From assembly GCA_944391705.1 (NCBI GenBank), contig CALXUN010000018.1, forward strand, positions 1 through 32,285: 32,285 nt of DNA. The letters are read 5' to 3'. The DNA is from an uncultured Alphaproteobacteria bacterium (GTDB lineage Bacteria; Pseudomonadota; Alphaproteobacteria; RF32; CAG-239). Of this stretch, positions 1 to 6,839 are shown in pieces. A program made the translations under genes and the position numbers. The stretch's first letter is position 1; each line of letters begins with the position of its first letter. Under the pieces are notes generated by a model. The model made no database searches and was not told where the DNA came from. It saw nothing but the letters and a program-made list of their open reading frames with translations.

Positions 1-145
1 AATTGCAAAGAATATGAATAAAATAAGATTTACGCGTCATTCTAAACCGTTTTTTTTTTTGCAACTTTAAAGTAAGAGGAAAAAAGCCGCTGGTTGAGAA
101 GAATAGAACACAAAAATCGGTAAATCTTCACATATTTTAACTTTT

Positions 146-170
146 TGTCATGAAAGTGTTATGACACTTT
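146..170. repeat. Nested inverted repeats upstream of hpf
   Basis: TGTCAT (146-151) pairs with ATGACA (161-166), and the overlapping AAAGTG (153-158) pairs with CACTTT (165-170), so two alternative hairpins or dyads share bases. The element lies about 30 bases before a promoter-like sequence and could be an operator. This is inference from symmetry only; the rest of 1-289 holds no coding region that I can see. Confidence 0.35.
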
Positions 171-196
171 ATTCTAAAAACAATGGATAAAATCTA

Positions 197-225
197 TTGA
201 CTTTTGTGCAAAATAAGGTTGATAT
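197..225 (+). promoter_or_regulatory. Probable sigma-70-type promoter of hpf-ptsN
   Basis: TTGACT (197-202) is followed after 17 bases by TGATAT (220-225), inside a run that also reads GATATATTTT. The -35 is close to consensus and the -10 is imperfect. It would give a leader of about 55-60 bases before the hpf start at 290. Confidence 0.45.
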
Positions 226-289
226 ATTTTCCGAAGTGGAATAGAATAAAAACCTATTCAGGTATTAATTATATATACGAGGAAATATT

Positions 290-856
290 ATGAAAATTAC
301 ATTGACAGGTAAACAGGTTGATATTGGCGACAGACTGCGCAAGCATGTAGAAGAAAACATTGAAAACTCGGTAACAAAATACTTCAGCGCCCCTATCAGC
401 TGCTCGGTAGCTTTTTCCAAAGAAGGGGAAGATTTTAATGCAGAAGTTACCGTTCATCCTGCAAAGAACATGATTTTAAAAGGCACGGGTACTGCGGCCG
501 ATCCTTATTCGGCTTTTGACAATGCCAATGAACATATTGCAACCCGCCTGCGCCGTAATAAAAACAAATTAAATGATCATAAAAGTAAAATCGGCTTGGC
601 TGAGCTGGCATATCAGGCAGTTTTACCGTTACATGAAACGGAAGAAGAGCTTGATGTTGACGTTGATGCGCCGATTACGATTGCCGAAACAGATGCCAAT
701 ATTCCGGTATGTACGGTCAGCGAAGCCGTTATGTATATGGATTTGGCCAACGAGGGCGCTTTAATGTTCCGTAACAGTGCCAACAATCACATTAGCATGG
801 TTTACCGCCGTAAAGACGGAAACATCGGCTGGGTAGAACCAAAATCAGATAAATAG
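290..856 (+). CDS. hpf: Long-form ribosome hibernation promoting factor
   Basis: This 188-residue protein is a long HPF. Residues 1 to about 100 form the HPF/RaiA ribosome-binding domain (start MKITLTGKQVDIGDRLRKHV). After an acidic linker at about 115-130, residues 130-188 form the C-terminal dimerisation domain that long HPFs use to pair 70S ribosomes into inactive 100S particles. A Shine-Dalgarno sequence (GAGGAAA) lies just before the ATG. ptsN follows after 12 bases, so the two are co-transcribed. In most alphaproteobacteria rpoN sits directly upstream of this pair, but here the upstream 289 bases are non-coding. The family call is secure; the direct role in hibernation is taken from family knowledge. 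Confidence 0.95.
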   Translation: MKITLTGKQVDIGDRLRKHVEENIENSVTKYFSAPISCSVAFSKEGEDFNAEVTVHPAKNMILKGTGTAADPYSAFDNANEHIATRLRRNKNKLNDHKSKIGLAELAYQAVLPLHETEEELDVDVDAPITIAETDANIPVCTVSEAVMYMDLANEGALMFRNSANNHISMVYRRKDGNIGWVEPKSDK

Positions 857-868
857 GAATAAACGCTT

Positions 869-1312
869 ATGAAAATCTCTGAAATTCTATCGCTGAATAA
901 TGTGTTTGCCGAAGTTAAGGCAAATAATAAACGTCAGCTTTTGCAGGAATTATCTGAAAAAGCGGCCAAAGAAGTCGGGGTAGACGAGCGTACGGTTGCC
1001 GATTCTATCTGGGAGCGGGAAAATCTTGGCTCCACGGGTTATGGCAACGGTACGGCTTTCCCGCATGCCCGGATTGAAGGTTTGAACAAGGTAAGGGCTG
1101 TTTTTGCCAGATTAACGACGCCGATAGATTTTAATGCGGTTGACGGCAAGCCGGTTGATTTGATTTTTCTGCTGATTTCTCCGGAAAACAGCGGGGCAGA
1201 TCATTTGACGGCTTTGGCGGCTTTATCACGTATTTTGAAAAGTGAAGATATTTGTGAAAAGCTCCGTGGCGCCCGAAGCCGGGAAGAGATTTATGCAATT
1301 TTGAATAATTAA
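869..1312 (+). CDS. ptsN: Nitrogen-regulatory PTS enzyme IIA (EIIA-Ntr)
   Basis: The 147-residue product is a PTS EIIA type 2 domain. The phosphorylatable histidine is His66 in GNGTAFPHARI, the signature around the active site of PtsN. In the family it takes phosphate from the NPr/EI-Ntr relay and acts as a regulator (of potassium transport, stringent response or sigma-54-linked functions) rather than importing sugar. It is second in an operon with hpf and is followed directly by a strong intrinsic terminator, so the operon has just these two genes. No rpoN is present in the window, which is unusual for a ptsN neighbourhood. Confidence 0.95.
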   Translation: MKISEILSLNNVFAEVKANNKRQLLQELSEKAAKEVGVDERTVADSIWERENLGSTGYGNGTAFPHARIEGLNKVRAVFARLTTPIDFNAVDGKPVDLIFLLISPENSGADHLTALAALSRILKSEDICEKLRGARSREEIYAILNN

Positions 1313-1322
1313 AAAATTTATA

Positions 1323-1357
1323 AACAATCCCCGGATGTTTTCCGGGGATTGTTTTTA
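1323..1357 (+). terminator. Intrinsic terminator of hpf-ptsN
   Basis: A perfect 13-bp stem (1323-1335 with 1341-1353) with a 5-base loop and a T-run to 1357, starting 10 bases after the ptsN stop. Confidence 0.92.
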
Positions 1358-1506
1358 CGATAACCAAGCTGTCTACTTTGACAGCTCGCAGAAAAAAGAA
1401 AATCGTCCAATAACCGCTGTCATGCGTAAGTTAATTATTTCTCTTAACGCTAAGGTGAAATTTTTTTCTGAATAACTTTTTTACTGAGTTGATGACATTT
1501 TTCCCC

Positions 1507-1712
1507 TGTCACCCCTCCGACGCGCTTGCTATTTCCACCCTGTCACCCCTATGAGCGGGCATGCCTGCCGAATATTAGGAATCCAATTTGTTAATTTGCA
1601 AGGGAGCAGGTGACCGCGGCAAATGTTACAAATCAAGTGACCGCAGCGAGTTAACGAAATGTATGTAATACATTGAGATTACGAGCCAGAACGAACCTTG
1701 GTTCGAATCCCG
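1507..1712. repeat. Non-coding stretch with dispersed-repeat sequence
   Basis: The 1313-1774 gap has no gene. CTGTCACCCCT occurs at about 1506-1516 and again at 1540-1550. ACCCCTCCGACG (1511-1522), followed by CGCTT, recurs at 10474-10485 followed by TGCTT. GTGACCGC is repeated at 1610-1617 and 1637-1644. A perfect 7-bp dyad around three bases lies at 1658-1674 (AATGTAT/ATACATT). A 13-base tRNA T-arm-like sequence lies at 1701-1713. This composition resembles short interspersed repeats (REP-like) rather than a decayed gene. Confidence 0.45.
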
Positions 1713-1740
1713 CAAGATACTAAAATGTTATTTAATGTAC

Positions 1741-1768
1741 AAAAAAGCCCTCTCAAAAGAAAGGGCTT
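1741..1768 (-). terminator. Intrinsic terminator of tRNA-Arg(ACG)
   Basis: Read on the minus strand, a 10-bp stem (1759-1768 with 1745-1754, one wobble) around a 4-base loop is followed by a T-run. It lies six bases after the tRNA CCA end. Confidence 0.85.
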
Positions 1769-1774
1769 AGAAAA

Positions 1775-1851
1775 TGGCGCGCCCGGCGGGATTCGAACTC
1801 ACAACCTTCTGATCCGTAGTCAGATGCTCTATCCAATTGAGCTACGGGCGC
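1775..1851 (-). tRNA. tRNA-Arg(ACG)
   Basis: The minus strand folds into a full cloverleaf of 77 bases with CCA encoded (plus-strand TGG at 1775-1777). The acceptor stem is GCGCCCG with CGGGCGC, the anticodon stem is TCTGA/TCAGA around the loop CTACGGA giving anticodon ACG, and the T-loop is TTCGAAT. The A34 is expected to be edited to inosine, as is usual for this bacterial tRNA. It has its own promoter and terminator. Confidence 0.95.
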
Positions 1852-1865
1852 ATCAGATGTATGTG

Positions 1866-1894
1866 TTAATAATGCAATTTATTTTTATTTGCAA
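1866..1894 (-). promoter_or_regulatory. Promoter of tRNA-Arg(ACG)
   Basis: On the minus strand TTGCAA (1894-1889) is followed after exactly 17 bases by TATTAA (1871-1866). Initiation would fall about 8 bases before the tRNA 5' end at 1851. Confidence 0.65.
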
Positions 1895-1963
1895 GCATTA
1901 TTTTAGTTTCTGAGTAAAAAAAATAAAACCAACCTGTCGATATAACGTTTGACAGTTTTCTAT

Positions 1964-1992
1964 TTGACAAGTTTTTAGCGTTTTTTTATAAA
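1964..1992 (+). promoter_or_regulatory. Near-consensus promoter of small membrane protein gene
   Basis: TTGACA (1964-1969), a 17-base spacer and TATAAA (1987-1992). A second TTGACA lies at 1949-1954 within a 15-base imperfect tandem repeat. The predicted start site near 1999 leaves a leader of only about 15 bases without a clear ribosome binding site before the ATG at 2015. Confidence 0.7.
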
Positions 1993-2014
1993 CAGAAAAC
2001 TAAAATTTACGATT

Positions 2015-2317
2015 ATGGAAACAATTATTGCTTTGGTAATTATTTTAGGCGGTGCTGTTGCCGGTTATTATGCGTTGGTACAAAATAAAAGTGTGGCGCT
2101 CGGCATATTTATCATGTGCCATGTTCTTTTAGTTTTTGTACAACTGAACCTTTTTCCGCCGGCTTGTGCTTCTTTAACGGTAGACGGCATCAAAACCTAT
2201 GATTTGGGCGGTATTATTTCAAGATTTTTGAATTTCGGGTTTTCAATCATCTTTATGTGGATAGCAACCGGCCTTCTTGCAGGTGTTTATGAGTTAAAAA
2301 ACAGGTTTCGGCATTAA
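2015..2317 (+). CDS. Small membrane protein of unknown function
   Basis: The 100-residue product has three likely membrane segments: about residues 3-22, 27-50 (with a Cys-His pair) and 70-92. A short polar loop between the second and third carries two cysteines overall in CASLTVDGIKTYDLGG. I do not recognise the family. The gene is supported by a near-consensus promoter, an ATG at a matching distance, and a terminator that overlaps its stop codon (the TAA lies in the loop). There is no obvious Shine-Dalgarno sequence. It is convergent with glgP, and nothing links the two functionally. Confidence 0.65.
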   Translation: METIIALVIILGGAVAGYYALVQNKSVALGIFIMCHVLLVFVQLNLFPPACASLTVDGIKTYDLGGIISRFLNFGFSIIFMWIATGLLAGVYELKNRFRH

Positions 2318-2336
2318 GCCGGAACCTGTTTTTTTT
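2300..2336. terminator. Bidirectional terminator between membrane protein gene and glgP
   Basis: A 13-bp stem with one wobble (2300-2312 with 2318-2330) and a 5-base loop. It has a T-run on the plus strand (to 2336) and an A-run upstream (2296-2300) that serves as a T-run on the minus strand, so it can end both converging transcripts. Confidence 0.88.
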
Positions 2337-2351
2337 CATATATGGCTGTAA

Positions 2352-4817
2352 TCAGTCAACCGGTTTGATATGCCAGATTTTATCGGCATATTCCATAACC
2401 GCCCGGTCGCTTGAAAAATATCCGATTCTGGCCACATTCAGAATTGCTTTTTTATTCCATTCTTTTGTATTGAGATAATCGTGCTCAGCCTGATGGAGTG
2501 TGTTGTTAAAGTCTTCCAAATCAGCCAAAATGAAATAATAATCCCGGTTCAAAAGCTCTTCAAAGATTGGTTTAAAGAGCAGAACATGGTCTTTTTCGCA
2601 GAACATATTGGAATTTAGAGCATTTAAAATACGTTTGATATAATCGGACTTTTCATACAAGGCGCGCGGGTTGTATGATGAGCGCATGGCTTTTATCTGT
2701 TCGTCTTTCAAACCAAACAGATAAAAGTTGTCTTCGCCGACGGCTTCCCGAATTTCGATGTTGGCACCGTCATAAGTGCCGACGGTTAATGCACCGTTTA
2801 AGGCAAATTTCATATTACCGGTTCCGGAAGCCTCAAAACCGGCAGTGGAAACCTGCAGACTGATATCAGCGGCCGGAATCATTTTTTCGGCAAGGGAAAC
2901 CTTGTAATCCGGAATGAAGACAACCTTAATGGCATTATTAACTCTCGGGTCATTATTAACAATGTCTGCCACGTTGTTAATCAGTTTAATGATAAGTTTG
3001 GCAAAGGTATAAGATGGCGCTGCTTTACCGGCAAATATATAAGTTTTGTTACAAATCGGCCGGGCATTATCTTTTATGATTGCCAGATAGTCGCCGATAA
3101 CTTGTAAAATCGTCATCAGCTGACGCTTATATTCATGGATTCGTTTGGCATGGATAATGTAAACACTGTCAGCGTTAACCATAATGCCGGTGTTTTTAAA
3201 GATTTGATAAGCCAGTTTTTCTTTATTGGTCTTTTTGTTTTCGGCGAATTTTTTGATAAATTTATCATCATCAATAAACTGCTCAAGTTTTTCCAACTCT
3301 TCCAAATGCGTAATCCATTCTTTGCCGATTTTATCGGAAATCAAATCAGCCAGTGGCGTGTTGGCATGCAATAGCCAACGCCGTGGCGTAATACCGTTGG
3401 TGATGTTGATAAATTTCTCCGGCCACAGCTCATAAAACTCCGGCACCAAAGAAGTTTTAATTAACTCAGAGTGCAGCTTGGCCACGCCATTGACCGAAAA
3501 AGAGCCGACAATGGAAAGGTTGGCCATACGGATAATCTGGTTGTCGCCGTCACCGGAAACAATGGAAACTTTGGCCACTTTGGGAGAATCTGCCCCGAAT
3601 TTTGATTTGGCAAATTCCACAAACCGGTTGTTGATTTCATAAATAATCTGTAAATGCCGCGGCAGCATTTTGCCCAAAATTCTGGTCGGCCAGGTTTCTA
3701 AAGCTTCCGGCAGCAGGGTATGGTTGGTATAAGCAAAAATTTTGGTTGTGACATTCCAGGACGTATCCCAGTCCTGCCCGTACTGGTCAATAAGCAGACG
3801 CATCATTTCGGCAATGGCCAGCGCCGGGTGTGTATCATTGAGCTGGATGCAGACAAATTCCGGCATGCGGTCAAAATCATTGCATTTTTCCAAAAAGCGG
3901 CGGATGATATCCTGAATGGCGCAGGAAACGAAGAAATATTGCTGTGTCAGACGAAGCTCTTTGCCGGATTCGACGGCATCGGACGGATACAAAACTTTGG
4001 AGATGGTTTCTGTTTTGATTTTGTCTTTAACCGCCTCCATATAACCGCCTTCATTAAAGACGTTAATATCCAGTTCTTCGTCGGTTTTGGCTGAAAACAA
4101 TCTGAGATAGTTAACAGATTTTCCTTCATAGCCGACAATCGGAAAGTCATAAGGAACACCGTAAAGTGTCTGAGTGTTAATCCAGGTAAAATACGGTTTG
4201 CCGTCAGCACCCATATAACTTTCGACATTACCATATATAGGGATGGCAACTTTTCTGTCTTGGCGGGCAAACTGCCAGGGTGAATTTTCGCCAAGCCAGC
4301 TGTCGGCCTGTTCAATTTGCCAGCCGTCTTCAAATTTTTGTTTAAATAAACCGAACTGGTAGTTGATGCCATAGCCAAATCCGGCAATGCCCAAAGATGC
4401 CATTGAATCAAGATAACACGCGGCCAATCGCCCTAAACCGCCGTTACCCAGAGCCGGATCATATTCGGCATCAAAAATTTCCTGCATGGAAATATTCGGG
4501 AAACCGTCAATATGAATATCTTTAAGCAGATTAAATAATTCCAGGTTATGCAAATTATTTTCCAATGATTTACCGATAAGATATTCAATTGAAAGATAAT
4601 AAACCCTTTTGCTGCCGGCGGCATTGTAACGGTGAATGGTTTTATACATCCGGTCCATGGCAAATTCGCGAACGGCCAGGGCGATGGCTTCAAAAGCTTC
4701 CTCTTTGGTCAGTTCGCAGGTTCTTTTGCCGATAAAATATTTAATATAATGTTCAATTGAAAGTTTAAGTCTTGCTTTATCAATTTCGCTGATAGCTCTG
4801 GATTCTTCTTTTTTCAA
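2352..4817 (-). CDS. glgP: Glycogen/alpha-glucan phosphorylase
   Basis: The 821-residue protein matches the full length of family GT35 phosphorylases, which release glucose-1-phosphate from alpha-1,4-glucan with pyridoxal phosphate. The PLP lysine is Lys670 in EASGTGNMKF. The glucan/phosphate site is visible as KRIHEYKRQL, and GNGGLGRLAACYLDS marks the N-terminal half. The start is TTG at 4815-4817, chosen because AGGGGG (4825-4830) lies 7 bases upstream and no in-frame ATG competes. It is transcribed alone; no other glycogen genes (glgA, glgB, glgC) are in the window. The 184 bases to tolC hold both divergent promoters. Another name in databases is maltodextrin phosphorylase; sequence alone does not decide the substrate. 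Confidence 0.95.
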   Translation of the reverse strand: MKKEESRAISEIDKARLKLSIEHYIKYFIGKRTCELTKEEAFEAIALAVREFAMDRMYKTIHRYNAAGSKRVYYLSIEYLIGKSLENNLHNLELFNLLKDIHIDGFPNISMQEIFDAEYDPALGNGGLGRLAACYLDSMASLGIAGFGYGINYQFGLFKQKFEDGWQIEQADSWLGENSPWQFARQDRKVAIPIYGNVESYMGADGKPYFTWINTQTLYGVPYDFPIVGYEGKSVNYLRLFSAKTDEELDINVFNEGGYMEAVKDKIKTETISKVLYPSDAVESGKELRLTQQYFFVSCAIQDIIRRFLEKCNDFDRMPEFVCIQLNDTHPALAIAEMMRLLIDQYGQDWDTSWNVTTKIFAYTNHTLLPEALETWPTRILGKMLPRHLQIIYEINNRFVEFAKSKFGADSPKVAKVSIVSGDGDNQIIRMANLSIVGSFSVNGVAKLHSELIKTSLVPEFYELWPEKFINITNGITPRRWLLHANTPLADLISDKIGKEWITHLEELEKLEQFIDDDKFIKKFAENKKTNKEKLAYQIFKNTGIMVNADSVYIIHAKRIHEYKRQLMTILQVIGDYLAIIKDNARPICNKTYIFAGKAAPSYTFAKLIIKLINNVADIVNNDPRVNNAIKVVFIPDYKVSLAEKMIPAADISLQVSTAGFEASGTGNMKFALNGALTVGTYDGANIEIREAVGEDNFYLFGLKDEQIKAMRSSYNPRALYEKSDYIKRILNALNSNMFCEKDHVLLFKPIFEELLNRDYYFILADLEDFNNTLHQAEHDYLNTKEWNKKAILNVARIGYFSSDRAVMEYADKIWHIKPVD

Positions 4818-5001
4818 AATTTTTCCCCCTGTTTAAAATACCCAATTATCCAACTTGTATCACAAAATTGTTTGAAATTTGTTTAACGATATAAGATTAT
4901 TTTAATTAATTTGAAATATAACCTAATTAATAAGGGTTGAAAAACAAATAAAAATATTGAATAATCCCTCATAACAAACAAAATGAAGACAGGAAGAAAA
5001 A

Positions 5002-6357
5002 ATGAAAAAGACTTTTTTATTGACTTTATTGACGATAACGGCTTTGGCATCTCCGGCCGGCGCTGTTACAATTTTTGAGGCAATGGGCAGTGCTTATACC
5101 AACAACCCCACCTTGCAGGCGCAGCGGGCATACCTGCGTGCCGTGGATGAAAATGTGGCAATTGCCAAATCCGGTTTCCGCCCGACGATTGCTTTGGAAG
5201 GAAGTTATTCCGATTCGCATGTACATAATGATGTTCATCCGGTGACGACCGATGGTTATGACGAGTCTGTTTCCGCAGTTATCAGCCAGCCGATTTTTAA
5301 CGGTTTTTCAACCTGGAATTCGGTGAAAGCTGCCGATAATACGGTTAAAGCCGAACAAAGCAATTTATATAATGTGGAACAACAGATTTTATTAGAAGCA
5401 TCAACGGCTTATTTAAATGTTGTCCGTGATGAATCCATTGTTGAATTGCAGGTTAACAATGAAAAACTGTTAAAAAAACGTATGGAAGAAACCAAAGAAC
5501 GTTTTAACGTCGGCGAAGTGACGCGTACGGACGTTTCTCAAGCCGAGGCCCGTTATTCTCAGGCGCGCTCCGACCGTATTGCCGCTGAGGGGAATTTGGC
5601 AGCCTCCAAAGCTGTTTATATCCAGGTTATCGGTTCTGAACCGAATAACTTAGAAGAGCCGGTCGGTATTGCGGAAATGTTTCCGAAATCAATTGAAGAG
5701 GCCATCAGTTATGCCCGCGAACACAACTATGCTTTAAAAGCGGCCAAAAGCAGTCTGAATGCCCAGGTGTATACTGTTTCAGCCAACACCGGTGCTTTAC
5801 TGCCGCAGGTTAATTTTGAGGCTTCCGCTGTTCGTGGCCAGACCCGTGATTTGGAAACTCAAGATCCCGAAACCAACAGCTTTACCTGGGGGGTTAATAT
5901 GACGGTTCCGTTGTATGATGCCGGTGAAAATCGTGCCCGTATCCGCCAGAGCAAATACCAGAAATGGCAGGCTCAGGAAGCCGTATTGGAGGCTGAACGC
6001 GAAATGATGTCTTCCGTTTCCAGCAACTGGGAATATATGGTGTCAAACCAGGCCAAAATTGCTTCGGTTAAAGACCAGATTAAAGCTTATGCCATTGCTT
6101 TGGACGGTGTTCAGCAGGAAGAAGCCTTAGGCAACCGTACGGTTTTGGATGTTTTGGACGCTTATCAATATTTACTTAACTCCAATGTGGAAGAAGTTGA
6201 AGCCCGCCGCGACTATTATGTTTCCGGCATGCAGTTGCTGCTTTCCATGGGAAAACTGACGGCAAAAGATTTGAACCTGTCGGTCAATTTGTATGATGCC
6301 GAAAAATATTCCAAGGAAACGCGCGGCAAATGGCTGTCATTATCTGTTGATAAATAA
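5002..6357 (+). CDS. tolC: TolC-family outer membrane efflux/secretion channel
   Basis: The 451-residue protein has a signal peptide (residues 1 to about 21, ending SPAGA) and two repeated outer-membrane-factor halves with long helices, the TolC fold. NPTLQAQRAYLRAVDENV and the second-half FTWGVNMTVPLYDAGENRARI motif are typical of the alphaproteobacterial TolC type. As a trimer it would form the outer-membrane exit duct for drug efflux pumps or type I secretion; no partner pump is encoded nearby. An AGGAAG ribosome binding site precedes the ATG. It is followed after 48 bases by a PopZ-like gene and then valS, a known alphaproteobacterial order. Confidence 0.93.
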   Translation: MKKTFLLTLLTITALASPAGAVTIFEAMGSAYTNNPTLQAQRAYLRAVDENVAIAKSGFRPTIALEGSYSDSHVHNDVHPVTTDGYDESVSAVISQPIFNGFSTWNSVKAADNTVKAEQSNLYNVEQQILLEASTAYLNVVRDESIVELQVNNEKLLKKRMEETKERFNVGEVTRTDVSQAEARYSQARSDRIAAEGNLAASKAVYIQVIGSEPNNLEEPVGIAEMFPKSIEEAISYAREHNYALKAAKSSLNAQVYTVSANTGALLPQVNFEASAVRGQTRDLETQDPETNSFTWGVNMTVPLYDAGENRARIRQSKYQKWQAQEAVLEAEREMMSSVSSNWEYMVSNQAKIASVKDQIKAYAIALDGVQQEEALGNRTVLDVLDAYQYLLNSNVEEVEARRDYYVSGMQLLLSMGKLTAKDLNLSVNLYDAEKYSKETRGKWLSLSVDK

Positions 6358-6405
6358 AAAATATCTGCTATGATGCAAGCAGCAGATTAATAAACAGGGA
6401 AAGCC

Positions 6406-6729
6406 ATGGCTGACGAACAAGAAATGTCAATGGAAGAAATTCTGGCTTCAATCCGGAATATCTTATGGGATAAGGAGGTTGCCCAAAGCGCCTCCCGTTC
6501 CTGTATTCGTGACTATGCCAAAGAAAAAGAAGGCGATGTTTTTGAGTTAACCAAAGACATGCTGGTTAAAGGCTGGGCTTTGCCGTACGAATATTCCAAT
6601 TGGAATTTTGATGATGTTTCCGCTAAAATTTTGCATAAATATGCCGAACTTTTTGCCAAAGAAGAGGCCTTAAAATATGAAGAAGATACAAAAACATCTT
6701 CCCGAGTGCGGGTAAAGGAAGGTTCTTAA
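6406..6729 (+). CDS. Short DUF2497/PopZ-like protein
   Basis: The 107-residue product begins with MSMEEILASIRNIL (residues 7-20), the N-terminal helix typical of DUF2497/PopZ proteins, and has DVFELTKDML, resembling the middle motif of the family. In Caulobacter, PopZ forms polar hubs that anchor the chromosome and cell-cycle regulators. The usual C-terminal oligomerisation region (a leucine-rich stretch with REWLDANLP-like sequence) is not recognisable; instead residues 60-95 are aromatic and acidic. Position between tolC and valS fits the conserved place of this gene. It may be a divergent or shortened PopZ. Identity at the N-terminus is clear; equivalent function is uncertain. Confidence 0.65.
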   Translation: MADEQEMSMEEILASIRNILWDKEVAQSASRSCIRDYAKEKEGDVFELTKDMLVKGWALPYEYSNWNFDDVSAKILHKYAELFAKEEALKYEEDTKTSSRVRVKEGS

Positions 6730-6767
6730 AGCCCGGGTTTTAAGGTGAACCTTTCTTTATATTTTTT
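6714..6767 (+). terminator. Terminator-like hairpin after PopZ-like gene
   Basis: AAAGGAAGGTTC (6714-6725) pairs with 6747-6758 (12 bp, one wobble) around a 21-base loop containing CCCGGG. A run of six T lies at 6762-6767. The left arm overlaps the last codons of the gene. Confidence 0.6.
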
Positions 6768-6798
6768 ACCCTTGAAATATTTTATTTTGAGGGTTTTT
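6768..6798 (+). terminator. Second tandem hairpin with T-run before valS
   Basis: Arms 6768-6779 and 6783-6794 pair over 12 bp (two wobbles) with a 3-base loop and end in TTTTT (6794-6798). It sits 42 bases before the valS start, so either valS has its own promoter after it or the hairpin acts as an attenuator. Confidence 0.6.
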
Positions 6799-6839
6799 GT
6801 TTGAATTGCGAATATAAATTAAAAATAGGAAATAACAAT

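Noticed and set aside
1313-1774. CRISPR-like short repeats in the gap
   Set aside because: The repeated segments are few, irregularly spaced and not separated by uniform spacers; no cas genes are present.
1698-1913. 71-codon plus-strand frame containing GGIRTHNLLIRSQ
   Set aside because: It is the antisense reading of tRNA-Arg(ACG), a well-known source of false proteins of this sequence.
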